From the NCBI GenBank assembly GCA_964625575.1, contig CAZVBQ010000002.1, positions 124,001 through 188,000 of the forward strand: DNA of 64,000 bases. Reading direction: 5' to 3'. The notes beneath the pieces are model-generated. The model made no database searches. It worked only from the letters and a program-made list of their open reading frames with translations, and was not told where the DNA came from. Source of the stretch: UTCHB3 sp964625575 (GTDB lineage: Bacteria > Bacteroidota > Ignavibacteria > Ignavibacteriales > Ignavibacteriaceae). A program made the translations under genes and the position numbers. Positions 26,505 to 35,734 of this stretch are shown piece by piece; within the stretch, counting starts at the first letter, position 1; each line of letters begins with the position of its first letter.

Positions 26505-28856
26505 ATGCTAAAAAAACTACTTTTCATTCTTGTAGCTGTTTCATTTACAGCATCTGTGTACGCACAAGTACCCAGAGCCAAGATTTATCCCGAACCAATG
26601 TCAGAGTATAGACTTACCACATTAGGTTTGAGCACCAATTCCGTTTCATCGGGAGCTAAAGTTACCGCAGTGGGTACATACTGGTATTTTTCACCTAGAA
26701 ATATCGCCAATACATTACCTATCACCGCGTTCACCTTTACATTGACAAGTAAACCTGCCGGATCAAATGCAACGATCGAGACATTCACACCGACACCAAC
26801 TATCGTCGGTTTGAAGCCTGACGTCGTTGGTAATTATGTAGTTGGCCTCTCGGTCACCACATCAGGCGGAACACATGATACATCATTCACATTTGTAGCC
26901 AGTAATTATGTTGGTGTTGGCGGATTTGATGGTGTTACAGGTACATTCCCTAAATGTATGACCTGCCACTCCGGAACCCCTGCCTTCCTGGCAATCTTTG
27001 ACAAGTGGAAAGTTTCGAAGCACGGTCTTGCTCTTAAGAAAGAGATCGATGATGCAACCGGACATTTCGCTTCTTATTGCTTCAAATGCCACACAACCGG
27101 TACAGACCACAACCTCGTTGCCGCAAATAACGGTTTCGATGATGTAGCTGCTACAGTAGGATATACATTCTACTCACCAGGCCCCGGAAGATGGGACACT
27201 TTGAAGTCAAAAGGTTCAGGCGCGCTCGTTAACCTCGCTACAGTAGGTTGCGAAATGTGCCATGGCGCAGGTAGCCAGCACGCTGCAGGCCCAAGCAAAA
27301 ACAACATCGCGATCAACTACGATGCAGGCGCTTGCAGAAGATGCCATGACTCACCACCACACTATTACACCTTTGATCAGTACGCGATCACTGGCCACGC
27401 TTCAGCAGTATGGTCAAGTTCATTCGCTCAGGCTGCTGCTTCACAGAACAACTCGCTTGGTAACTGTATCCGCTGCCACGACTCAAAAGGTTACATCAAC
27501 TACACCTATGGCAGAACAACCAACACAACCGGTTGGACAGAAGCCAATCAGGACGATATCGGCTGCTCAACTTGCCACGATCCTCACGGTTCAGGCAACA
27601 TGGCAAGCTTGAGATTCGCCCCTGTAGCTGGTGACACACTCGGAACAGGCTGGAGCTATACTTCAACTGTATCCGGCGAAGGCAAACTTTGTATGAGCTG
27701 CCACAAAGCCCGCAGAGACAACGTTACATACGTTCCTGCCGGTACTGTTAACTCTACATGGGGCCCTCACCACTCAACACAGACAGACAATCTTCTTGGA
27801 AAGAACGCTGCTGAATTCGGCGCTGCTTACCCAACCAGCATGGCTCACAAATCACTCGGTGGTGCTTGCGTTGACTGCCACATGGCAAAAGACACAACAG
27901 CTGCCAACATGAACAAAGTTGGAAGCCACACTTGGAGAATGCACAATGCTGATAACGGATACGATGCTACCACCGCTTGCAGAAGCTGCCACGGCCCAAT
28001 CAACTCATTCGAAGAGATCATGGCTTCAGCAGATTATGACAACGACGGTCAGGTTGAACCGTTCCAGGTTGAGTTCGACGGTCTCGTAAGACTCCTCCGC
28101 ATCTGGTTACCACCTGTAGGTCTTGATTCAATCTCCTACACGATGATCAACGCGAACAACAACCTTACTGAAAGAAAAGCTTACTGGAACTATCAGCTTA
28201 TCGCTTATGATGGTTCGAGAGGCGTTCACAATCCTAAATATGCCATCAGCGTTCTTCAGAGATCAGTTGCTGCCCTCGGCGGACCGGTTCCTGTAGAGCT
28301 TATGGACTTCAACGCTACCGTTGTTAACAATAACGTTTCCATCACTTGGGCTACCGCTACCGAAACCAACAATAAAGGCTTCTCGGTTGAGAGAAAAGCA
28401 AAAGACGGAAACTGGGCAAGCATCGGTTTCGTTCAGGGTAAAGGTAACTCAACCGAAGTTTCTAACTACACCTACACCGACAGAGAAGCTTCAAAGCTGA
28501 ACTCGAACAAGGTTGTTTACAGACTGAAACAGGTTGACCTTGACGGTACAACTACCTATACCAAAGAAGTTGAAGTTGAGATCTCATTGCCTAACACTCT
28601 GAGCCTCAGCCAGAACTATCCTAACCCATTCAACCCGACAACAAAGATCACCTTTGAGCTCCCGACTAACGGTCAGGTTACTCTGAAGGTTTACAACGTA
28701 AGCGGTGTTGAAGTTGCCACTCTTGTTAACAAGAATATGGAAACCGGCAGATATGACATAAACTTCGACGCGACCAAACTCGCTTCAGGTGTTTACTTCT
28801 ATCGCCTCCAGTTCGGCAACCAGGTTATCACACGCAAAATGGTTGTGATGAAATAG
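26505..28856 (+). CDS. Nonahaem c-type cytochrome with T9SS sorting domain, likely cell-surface (783 aa)
   Basis: It has a signal peptide (residues 1-20, ending VYAQ), then an Ig/PKD-like beta domain (about 25-135). A haem region (about 145-500) carries nine CxxCH motifs: CMTCH, CFKCH, CEMCH, CRRCH, CIRCH, CSTCH, CMSCH, CVDCH and CRSCH, with extra distal histidines. A fibronectin-like module follows (about 595-695), then a type IX C-terminal domain (LSQNYPNPFNPTTK, SGVYFYRLQFG, RKMVVMK). Codon use is strongly polarised (GGT, AAC, TTC, GAA, CAC), unlike neighbours, which suggests high expression. Inference: T9SS carries it across the outer membrane, where it would exchange electrons with extracellular acceptors. 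Its TAG stop lies inside repeat array C. Confidence 0.93.
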   Translation: MLKKLLFILVAVSFTASVYAQVPRAKIYPEPMSEYRLTTLGLSTNSVSSGAKVTAVGTYWYFSPRNIANTLPITAFTFTLTSKPAGSNATIETFTPTPTIVGLKPDVVGNYVVGLSVTTSGGTHDTSFTFVASNYVGVGGFDGVTGTFPKCMTCHSGTPAFLAIFDKWKVSKHGLALKKEIDDATGHFASYCFKCHTTGTDHNLVAANNGFDDVAATVGYTFYSPGPGRWDTLKSKGSGALVNLATVGCEMCHGAGSQHAAGPSKNNIAINYDAGACRRCHDSPPHYYTFDQYAITGHASAVWSSSFAQAAASQNNSLGNCIRCHDSKGYINYTYGRTTNTTGWTEANQDDIGCSTCHDPHGSGNMASLRFAPVAGDTLGTGWSYTSTVSGEGKLCMSCHKARRDNVTYVPAGTVNSTWGPHHSTQTDNLLGKNAAEFGAAYPTSMAHKSLGGACVDCHMAKDTTAANMNKVGSHTWRMHNADNGYDATTACRSCHGPINSFEEIMASADYDNDGQVEPFQVEFDGLVRLLRIWLPPVGLDSISYTMINANNNLTERKAYWNYQLIAYDGSRGVHNPKYAISVLQRSVAALGGPVPVELMDFNATVVNNNVSITWATATETNNKGFSVERKAKDGNWASIGFVQGKGNSTEVSNYTYTDREASKLNSNKVVYRLKQVDLDGTTTYTKEVEVEISLPNTLSLSQNYPNPFNPTTKITFELPTNGQVTLKVYNVSGVEVATLVNKNMETGRYDINFDATKLASGVYFYRLQFGNQVITRKMVVMK

Positions 28857-28885
28857 GTGTTAGGTGTTAGGTATTAGGTATTAAT
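28854..28885. repeat. Heptanucleotide repeat array C (TAGGTGT family)
   Basis: Four tandem units (TAGGTGT twice, TAGGTAT twice) begin exactly at the stop codon of the cytochrome gene, so the TAG stop is the start of the first unit. Confidence 0.85.
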
Positions 28886-28904
28886 TCCTTCCACTGAAAA
28901 CTTT

Positions 28905-28938
28905 AAGCTGCTCTCTGAAAAGGGGGCAGCTTTTTTTT
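28905..28938 (+). terminator. Rho-independent terminator of the nonahaem cytochrome gene
   Basis: AAGCTGC and GCAGCTT pair around a 14-base loop, followed by a run of eight T counting the end of the stem. It lies 50 bases after the stop, beyond repeat array C. Confidence 0.88.
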
Positions 28939-28968
28939 GTCCTTTTCCACAGGAAGCACCGGGGAAAA

Positions 28969-29032
28969 GTGATGAGCGATGAGTGATGAGCGATGAGTGA
29001 TGAGCGATGAGCGATGAGTGATGAGTGATGAG
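28969..29032. repeat. Heptanucleotide repeat array D (GATGAGT/GATGAGC family), interrupted by the assembly gap
   Basis: At least nine near-perfect 7-bp units alternate between GATGAGT and GATGAGC and run straight into the N gap. The true length is unknown. Confidence 0.9.
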
Positions 29033-29132
29033 NNNNNNNNNNNNNNNNNNNNNNNNNNNNNNNNNNNNNNNNNNNNNNNNNNNNNNNNNNNNNNNNNNNN
29101 NNNNNNNNNNNNNNNNNNNNNNNNNNNNNNNN
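29033..29132. other. Assembly gap of 100 N
   Basis: Exactly 100 N, the usual placeholder for a scaffold gap of unknown size. It starts inside repeat array D, so repeat-induced assembly failure is the likely cause. Genes could be missing here. Confidence 0.98.
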
Positions 29133-29207
29133 GCGTCCTGTTATCTTATTTCTTGGTGGCTTTGTGGTTAATCTTTAAATTTGAACATAAAAATCAATGG
29201 ATTACAG

Positions 29208-29699
29208 ATGACCAAACCGAGAGACCCGATATCGTGGGATGAATGTTTCATGCAGATGGCATATCTGATGGCGATGAGATCGAAAGATCCGAGCACCCAG
29301 GCAGGAGCCGTGATTGTTGATCAGAATAAAGTGATAGTGGGTTTGGGTTATAACGGTTTCCCAAGAGGGATTGATGAAGGCGAGCTTCCTTGGTCGAGAT
29401 CAGGAAGTTTCACGGATTCAAAGTATGCTTATGTGGTCCACGCGGAAGAGAACGCGATTTACAATGCCAACAAACCGGTGAAAGACTGCGTGCTCTACTG
29501 CACCCTCTTTCCGTGTAATGAGTGCACGAAAACTATAATCCAGAACGGTATAAAGAAGGTTATCTATGCTTCCGACAAGTACCACGATGACCCGATCTGG
29601 GTGGCTTCCCGAAAACTTCTTGAGCTTGCCGGGGTTGAATATGAGCAGTTCATACCTGAATATGAACTGAATCTCGACCCAAAAACGGAGGACTGCTAA
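29208..29699 (+). CDS. dCMP deaminase (ComE operon protein 2-like, 163 aa)
   Basis: A zinc-dependent cytidine-deaminase-fold enzyme that converts dCMP to dUMP for dTTP synthesis. The zinc site is complete: HAEENAI (His and catalytic Glu) and PCNECTK (two Cys). The N-terminus DPISWDECFMQMAYLMA.RSKDPSTQAGAV and the substrate motif GYNGFPRG are typical. The ATG at 29208 gives the usual length; the TTG at 29181 is rejected. Its stop overlaps the stop of the convergent ppc gene by a few bases, leaving no room for a terminator. Confidence 0.94.
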   Translation: MTKPRDPISWDECFMQMAYLMAMRSKDPSTQAGAVIVDQNKVIVGLGYNGFPRGIDEGELPWSRSGSFTDSKYAYVVHAEENAIYNANKPVKDCVLYCTLFPCNECTKTIIQNGIKKVIYASDKYHDDPIWVASRKLLELAGVEYEQFIPEYELNLDPKTEDC

Positions 29700-32452
29700 C
29701 CGGTGTTCCGGATCCCTGCCGCGATTCCATTTACCGTCGAACGAAGCAGGGTTAACAGTGCCTCATTACCCTGATCCCCGCACTTCCGCCATTCTTCAAT
29801 GAACCGGAGCTGAATAAAACTCACAGGATCGATGTACGGGTTTCTGAGTTGCAGCCTTCTTTGGAGGTCTTTATTGTTGCCGAGGAGATATTTTTCACCG
29901 GTTAGCAGGAGCACCGCGCTGACCGAGCGGTCGTACTCATCTTTGATAAGTCTGTATATATCCTGCGCGCCCGGGGTGTTTGCCAGCCTGGAATATTCCC
30001 GCCCGATTATCATATCCGTCTTGAAAAGCACCATTTCAATATTGTCGGTAAGCACCTTAAAAAACGGCATCGTATTGTAAAGCCTTACGAGGTCTGCTTC
30101 GGTGGCATGTTCATTTAGAATTGTTGCCTCAACAGCGGTTCCATATCCGAACCATCCCGAGATCGTGTTTCTGTTCTGAGTCCAGGCGAAAACCCAAGGG
30201 ATCGCGCGTAGTGCTGCCGGATCCTTGGTCACTTTTCTTGAACCCGGTCTTGAACCGATCTCGAGTTGCTCAATTATATCAATCGGAGTGGCAAGCCTGA
30301 AATAGTCAATAAACCCGGGGTGTTCAATCAGTGCCCGGTATTTTTCGTACGCAAAGCCTGAGAGTTTGTCAAGGATATCCCCTGAGTCAAGTTTAAGTGA
30401 TTCGCCCCCGGGGTCAGTTTTTTCAGCAGTTTTAATTATTACAGCCGAGGTGGTAAGTTCAAGTGTTCCTAGGGCTGTTGCAGGGATCAGGTATTTCGCG
30501 GAGATCATCTCACCCTGTTCAGTTATCTTGATCCTTCCGGTAAGTGAAGCGGAAGGTTTCGCGATGATCGAGTCGTAAACGGGTCCGCCGCCCCGTGAAA
30601 TACTGCCACCACGTCCGTGAAAGATCACAGGTTCAATCTTGTACTCGCCGCAAAGCCCGGCGATAGCCGATTGCACCCTGAAAAGCTCGAAGTTTGAGGT
30701 TACAATTCCGCCGTCTTTGTTACTGTCGGAGTAACCGATCATAACCTTTTGCACCCTGCCTCTCAGTCTCAGATGTCTGCGGTAGACCCTTAACTCGAAA
30801 AGCTCTCTTAAAATTGAAGGGGCGTTCCTGAGGTCGGCAACAGTTTCAAACAACGGAAGAATGTCGATCTCCGATTCAACGATCCTTTCTTCCTCCACCC
30901 TTACGAGACCCGATTCCTTCGCGAGAAGAAGCACAGAGAGCACATCGCTTACGAAGGAGCAGTTTGAGATTATGTAGTCGCGCCCCGCGTGCACCGATAT
31001 GTTTTCTGCCGCCCATTTGATCAGACCGATCTCTTCGAGCACCGTGGCGGCATTTTCCGATAGTTTTGAAAACTTGTTTACCAATGGCCGGGGGGAAAGT
31101 ACCTCATCCCTCAAAAGCCTGATCTTTTGTTCCTCAGTGAGCTCTCTAAACCCTGTGGAAGAGGCCGTGAGGAAGAGTATCTCTTCAACCGCGTCGCGGA
31201 TACGTGAGGCATTCTGCCGTATATCAAGCTTCGCGAAGTGGAAGCCGAAGGTTTTAACCTTGTAGATGAACGGTTCAACCAGGGTTTCGGCCACCAATTC
31301 CCCTTTGTTCTTCATCAGGCTGTCTGAAACAAGTTCAAGATCGGTGATGAAATCATCCACACCGGGGTAACCGCCCGCCGTTCTGCTCAGGGTTCGGCCG
31401 AGTTTCTCATAAATGAGAAGAAGTTTTTTACGGTACAGCTCGGTAGCGTCGCGGTAGTGGGGCAGATCTTCGGCTTTAAGCTCCTTAAGGTCGTGATTGA
31501 TCGAGGTATTCAGCGCCTTTGAAACAGGAACATTGTTCACTGAATTGCTGAGATTGGTATAAAGCCGGTCGAGTTCTTCGCGGTAAAGGCGGATTATCGC
31601 TTCTCGGTGGCGCTCAAGTGTGTCACGGGTAATATCAACCGTTACGAAAGGGTGTCCGTCACGGTCACCACCGATCCAAGAGCCGAACCTGACAACCGGT
31701 TCACCGGGCGAAAAAGTGTATCCGTTTGCGCGAAGGGAATAATTGAAAAGATGGTAAAACTCATCAACACGGTCGTAAATCACATCTTTGAGGAAAAAGA
31801 GCCCCCGCTGCACCTCATCACTCACCGAAACTTTGTGCGTGCGCACATCGTTCGTCTGCCAGAGGAGGGTGATCTCGGCTTTAAGACGACGGAGAATATC
31901 GAAGTGTCTCCCCTTTTTCTCCTCTCGCACAGTCAATAGTTCGCATATCCTTAGTATCTTCCTCATGACCGTTTGGCGGGAAGCCTCCGTGGGGTGCGCC
32001 GTAAAAACGGGTGTAACCTCGATCCTGCGGATCAGTGATTCAAGCTCTGCTTTTCCAAAACCTTTTTCTTTAAGTTCAGCAAAGGTGTGAAGGAGGGTTC
32101 CGGGTGTGGTTTCAGAATGGTTGTTTTGCTTCTCCCTTTTTTTTCTGAGAGAGTAGATCTCATCGGCCGAGTTTACGAGAATGAAGTAGACCGAGAAGGC
32201 CTTTACCACTTTTATCGCTTCCTCAAGTGAAAGTTTGGCAACTATCTCCTTTATGTTCTCGAGGGTTTCGGCGTTGAAAGAGTTTCTTAGCTGTTTCGCG
32301 AGTGACCTGAGATCTTCGACATAGCTGAAAATCCCTTCCCCCTCCTGTTCAATTATTACTTCACCGAGCAGGTTACCGAGCTCCCTGATGGTGGCGCTGA
32401 GGGATGAGTCTTTAGCGTAGTTCTCTACTTCAGAAAGTGAGGGTTTGAACAT
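29696..32452 (-). CDS. ppc: Phosphoenolpyruvate carboxylase
   Basis: It fixes bicarbonate onto PEP to give oxaloacetate, refilling the TCA cycle. At 918 aa it is full length. Catalytic motifs are VFTAHPTEASRQTV (catalytic His), GGDRDGHPFVT, MIGYSDSNKDGGIVTSNF (Lys/Asp metal region), FHGRGGSISRGGGP and IPWVFAWTQNR. The family C-terminal end (RNTG) is present. With pckG on the same genome both directions of PEP/oxaloacetate exchange are available, so some regulation is expected. The small membrane protein gene lies 30 bases upstream on the same strand. Confidence 0.97.
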   Translation of the reverse strand: MFKPSLSEVENYAKDSSLSATIRELGNLLGEVIIEQEGEGIFSYVEDLRSLAKQLRNSFNAETLENIKEIVAKLSLEEAIKVVKAFSVYFILVNSADEIYSLRKKREKQNNHSETTPGTLLHTFAELKEKGFGKAELESLIRRIEVTPVFTAHPTEASRQTVMRKILRICELLTVREEKKGRHFDILRRLKAEITLLWQTNDVRTHKVSVSDEVQRGLFFLKDVIYDRVDEFYHLFNYSLRANGYTFSPGEPVVRFGSWIGGDRDGHPFVTVDITRDTLERHREAIIRLYREELDRLYTNLSNSVNNVPVSKALNTSINHDLKELKAEDLPHYRDATELYRKKLLLIYEKLGRTLSRTAGGYPGVDDFITDLELVSDSLMKNKGELVAETLVEPFIYKVKTFGFHFAKLDIRQNASRIRDAVEEILFLTASSTGFRELTEEQKIRLLRDEVLSPRPLVNKFSKLSENAATVLEEIGLIKWAAENISVHAGRDYIISNCSFVSDVLSVLLLAKESGLVRVEEERIVESEIDILPLFETVADLRNAPSILRELFELRVYRRHLRLRGRVQKVMIGYSDSNKDGGIVTSNFELFRVQSAIAGLCGEYKIEPVIFHGRGGSISRGGGPVYDSIIAKPSASLTGRIKITEQGEMISAKYLIPATALGTLELTTSAVIIKTAEKTDPGGESLKLDSGDILDKLSGFAYEKYRALIEHPGFIDYFRLATPIDIIEQLEIGSRPGSRKVTKDPAALRAIPWVFAWTQNRNTISGWFGYGTAVEATILNEHATEADLVRLYNTMPFFKVLTDNIEMVLFKTDMIIGREYSRLANTPGAQDIYRLIKDEYDRSVSAVLLLTGEKYLLGNNKDLQRRLQLRNPYIDPVSFIQLRFIEEWRKCGDQGNEALLTLLRSTVNGIAAGIRNTG

Positions 32453-32482
32453 CTTGACCGCGGGATAAAATTAAAAGTTGTG

Positions 32483-33031
32483 TTAAAATTTTGCTGACTG
32501 AAAGAGTATTGTGATCCCAAGGGCAATGATCGCCGCGCCGATTCCGGTAAGAAGTGTAAGAAACGCATAGCGGATATACTTCATCTTCTTCTCGATGAGT
32601 ATATAGCCCGAATCATATATCTCCCTGAATTGGATGAGATATGTTCTTTTAGGGTCGCTCAACGTGTTTGCCATCAGTTTGGCGAAGGTATCGAAATCGT
32701 ACTTGAAAAAATATCCGGCGAAGATCGATTCAAGAGTGCTGTCTTCATGCACGTTTTCCTTCTTCTGCTCCCCTTCGATCAACTTCGGCATTATGCTTAG
32801 TGAGGCAAAGATCACCGTGATGAACGATTGGACAAGAAGTATAACGGCAGCATATCTTAAAATTTCGTGCCCTATTTGAGTCAGGGCAATGTTCAGTGTG
32901 AAGACAGAGATCACAATTAAAATGTGAGCTTTCGAGTCGGCTGCCTGTGTTAATCTCACGAGATTCTGGCGTGTTTGCGTGAGCAAAGCGTCGATCTGGG
33001 GCCTTGGGTCCGGGATTTCATGCATTGACAT
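32483..33031 (-). CDS. Pycsar-effector-like membrane protein (182 aa)
   Basis: Three to four hydrophobic segments are seen (about 38-57, 62-78 and 150-178). The N-terminal pattern LVRLTQAADSKAHILIVISVF matches the membrane domain of Pycsar effectors (PycTM/DUF5706-type), which disrupt the membrane in phage defence after sensing cyclic pyrimidine nucleotides. No pyrimidine cyclase lies next to it; the neighbours are ppc and a HAD phosphatase. Stand-alone members of this family are common and may have another role. The C-terminal half faces the cytoplasm between helices. Family call moderate; defence function unsupported here. Confidence 0.7.
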   Translation of the reverse strand: MSMHEIPDPRPQIDALLTQTRQNLVRLTQAADSKAHILIVISVFTLNIALTQIGHEILRYAAVILLVQSFITVIFASLSIMPKLIEGEQKKENVHEDSTLESIFAGYFFKYDFDTFAKLMANTLSDPKRTYLIQFREIYDSGYILIEKKMKYIRYAFLTLLTGIGAAIIALGITILFQSAKF

Positions 33032-33081
33032 ATTACAAAATCATTTTTTTTGATTAAAGGGCTAAAAATAAAGATTGCACC

Positions 33082-33759
33082 TTAAGAAACAAGCCCCTGA
33101 TGGTCTGTTTTTCCTGTTGCGTTGTGGAAATGTTCGCGAAGTTCATCAACGGTGTTGAACAGCATATCGCTATTCATCCCTTTTACGGTATCGATCGAGT
33201 AGCAGTCCCAAAGAACCGAGGCCACAGCAATACCGGCCTCACGCGCGGCTTTGATGTCAGCGGTTGAGTCGCCGATCATTATTGCCTCTTCCGGTGGAAC
33301 ATTAAAGTGGCGGAGAATTTTAATTATGCCTTCACCCGAGGGCTTCTTTTGGGTTACATCGTCGCCTGAAACGAGCATTTCAATCATGCCGTAGATACCG
33401 AGTTCCTTCAGCGTTATCTCTGCTGAACGGCGCCCCTTCCCGGTGAATGCCGCTATGTGAGCCCCGTTGAGCTCAAGAAACTCAAGAAGAGGGGCAATCC
33501 CTTCGTGAAGGGCGGCAATTCCGTGGTTTTTCTCATAATAGTTGAAATATTCAACTATCGCCTCTTCAGCATTCGCGCCGAAAAGTTCATGAATTATCTC
33601 CTCCTCGGTCGGCCCGAAAAGGGCGATCACCTCTTTCGGTGTGAGGGTTTTACCGAAATATTTATCGTATATGTGATTGAACGAGTCGAAAATCAACTTG
33701 TTGGTTGAGGTCAGTGTTCCGTCAATGTCAAAAATAAAAAGTTTATAACGTAAGTTCAC
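33082..33759 (-). CDS. HAD-family phosphatase, phosphoglycolate-phosphatase-like (225 aa)
   Basis: All HAD motifs are visible: motif I FIFDIDGTLTST (nucleophile Asp), motif II AFTGKGRR (Thr), motif III Lys in TQKKPSGEG and motif IV MIGDSTADIKAA. A cap domain (about 15-85) suggests a small phosphometabolite such as phosphoglycolate or a nucleotide. The start is GTG at 33759, seven bases after the upstream metallophosphoesterase gene ends, so the two are probably co-transcribed. Confidence 0.92.
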   Translation of the reverse strand: MNLRYKLFIFDIDGTLTSTNKLIFDSFNHIYDKYFGKTLTPKEVIALFGPTEEEIIHELFGANAEEAIVEYFNYYEKNHGIAALHEGIAPLLEFLELNGAHIAAFTGKGRRSAEITLKELGIYGMIEMLVSGDDVTQKKPSGEGIIKILRHFNVPPEEAIMIGDSTADIKAAREAGIAVASVLWDCYSIDTVKGMNSDMLFNTVDELREHFHNATGKTDHQGLVS

Positions 33760-33766
33760 CCGGCTC

Positions 33767-35605
33767 TCACTTCAGTGAAAAAAGAAGTATCCTGCCGTCC
33801 ATATTGGAAGCAAGGTAAAGGTCTCCCATTTTCTCAACCGTAAGGCCCCGTGCCTGCCCAAGATAGAAAAGATCGACCAGTTTGTCCTTCTTGTAAGTTA
33901 TGAATTTGCCGTTTTTAAGTCCAAGAACCGCGTTTCCACCGATCTCCCTGATCTGAACAGGGTTGGTATCGACGCCCCATTTGGTTTTGATCGACTTGAT
34001 CTTCTTGCCGGTCATCGCGTTCACTGCGTGGAACTCGTTCTCAACGGATTTAATCCAAAGGGTTTTGCCGTCTTCACTCAAACCAAGTGACTCCCAGGCA
34101 TTAAAGTCTTTGTTGCTCCATTGTGTTTTACCAAGAAGCACATCCACGCATGAAACGCTTTTATCAGGAGAGACAAACCAGATGTAGTCACCGTTCGTTA
34201 CCGGAATGCAGCTCGCGGTTGAGAAGTAAAAGTTAACATCCTCCGACCATTTCCAGTTGAGTTTGCCCGACCGTAGATCGATGCAGTATGTCATACCATC
34301 CCAAGCCGAGAATATCACGCGATCGCTTAGCACCACAGGGAGTGATTCAATTCTGCCTTTAGCGTCACTGTTCTTCCAAATTGGTGTCAGGTCAGAAGTT
34401 TCATAGGCGTAAAGGGTACCGTTTGATGTTCCAATGAGTACGGCGGTAGTCTGCTTGTCCCTGAAATAAACAGGAAATGTAACCAATTGTGAAGTTATCG
34501 ACTCGTTTATGCCAAGGGTTTGCAGCACTTCGCCTGTTGCCAGATCGATCTGATAAATATCTCCTCCGACACTGCCGGCAAACACATAATTACCGACCAC
34601 CACTGGGCGTGAGACGCAGTTGGAGCCGAGATCAACCCACCATTGCAGCTCAAAATTATTGTCGTATTTAAGAAGTTCGCCGCTCAATGAAACAGCTATG
34701 AAGCCATCCTTGCAGGGTACGGGTGAGGTTACCAGCGACTTGCCGGTATCAAACTTTTTAATAACCTTCACTTCCTTGTAATCAATAAAATCAAGCGAGT
34801 CGGTTGGAACAGGATTAACACCGGGCACTTTTAACTCGTCAACCCATGTGAAAAGGGTATCGGTGAAGGTTGAATCGCCGCGAACGGAGCCGATGGTGGT
34901 TATTTTCAGTCCCTCTTTGGAAAGATCGATAACATTGAAGCCATAAAGCGCGGTTTTGGAAGTGGAGCCAACGCCCATATACTGCGGAAGCATGTCCACT
35001 TCTTTTTTCTTGTTCACGTGTCCATGACCCACAAATATCCCTTTTAAGTTCTTTTTTCTCAAAAGGTTGGTGACTTTATACCAGTTGTCGATGTCATCCA
35101 GCGGGTGGTGGACGAAGAAATATATCTCTCTGTTGTCTTTGATCGAGTTCAGTTGCTCCTCGAGCCATTTGAGCTGTTCGGGCACGATATGACCGCCGCC
35201 GCCACGGAGTACAATGCCCGAATTCAGTCCGATAAAAACATAGTTGAGAGTATCAAATCTGAATTTAGAGTCACCGAATATCTGGTCAAACTCCATTCCA
35301 CCCATATTTGACCATTTGGTATCATGGTTACCTGGGACGATGAAAAACTTCTTTTTCAGTCCGGAAAGAAGCATATGTGCCTTTTCGAACTGATCCCAGG
35401 TTCCAATTTCAGATACATCGCCGGTGTGGATCACGAAGGCGATCTTTTTGTCGCCATTGATCTGTCCGATCTGCTTGAGCAGTACCGAATCCGATTTATC
35501 GTAACCGGTGTGTGAGTCGGTCAGCCAGGCGAATCTTAGTTGCTGAGGAAGTGCCACTGTAACAGCGAGTAACAGCAGCAGGAGTGAATATTTTACTCTT
35601 CTCAT
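33767..35605 (-). CDS. Exported metallophosphoesterase fused to a PQQ-like beta-propeller (612 aa)
   Basis: A signal peptide (residues 1-20) precedes a calcineurin-type phosphoesterase domain (about 22-250) with all metal motifs: WLTDSHTG, HTGDVSE, PGNHDTKW, FVHHP and GHGHVNK. Residues 280-612 form a seven-bladed PQQ/quinoprotein-like propeller, seen as repeats such as YVFAGSVGGDIYQIDLATGEV and YTYCIDLRSGKLNWKW-type blades. No quinone-binding residues can be confirmed. It is likely periplasmic or surface-exposed. The combination suggests a phosphatase with a substrate- or matrix-binding propeller; the substrate is unknown. Confidence 0.88.
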   Translation of the reverse strand: MRRVKYSLLLLLLAVTVALPQQLRFAWLTDSHTGYDKSDSVLLKQIGQINGDKKIAFVIHTGDVSEIGTWDQFEKAHMLLSGLKKKFFIVPGNHDTKWSNMGGMEFDQIFGDSKFRFDTLNYVFIGLNSGIVLRGGGGHIVPEQLKWLEEQLNSIKDNREIYFFVHHPLDDIDNWYKVTNLLRKKNLKGIFVGHGHVNKKKEVDMLPQYMGVGSTSKTALYGFNVIDLSKEGLKITTIGSVRGDSTFTDTLFTWVDELKVPGVNPVPTDSLDFIDYKEVKVIKKFDTGKSLVTSPVPCKDGFIAVSLSGELLKYDNNFELQWWVDLGSNCVSRPVVVGNYVFAGSVGGDIYQIDLATGEVLQTLGINESITSQLVTFPVYFRDKQTTAVLIGTSNGTLYAYETSDLTPIWKNSDAKGRIESLPVVLSDRVIFSAWDGMTYCIDLRSGKLNWKWSEDVNFYFSTASCIPVTNGDYIWFVSPDKSVSCVDVLLGKTQWSNKDFNAWESLGLSEDGKTLWIKSVENEFHAVNAMTGKKIKSIKTKWGVDTNPVQIREIGGNAVLGLKNGKFITYKKDKLVDLFYLGQARGLTVEKMGDLYLASNMDGRILLFSLK

Positions 35606-35734
35606 AAATCAACACCTCATAATTGGGGTAAAATAGAGGAAGGAGTAAAGAATTAAAGGAAGGAAATGTTGATCAGGGAGAGCCCCGGAGGCCCTCCCTT
35701 CGATCCTTTGATACTTTTCTGCTTCCCGTGGGAA

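Noticed and set aside
29018..29242. 74-aa frame through the N gap
   Set aside because: Nearly half of it is unknown sequence, and the rest overlaps the dCMP deaminase gene in another frame.
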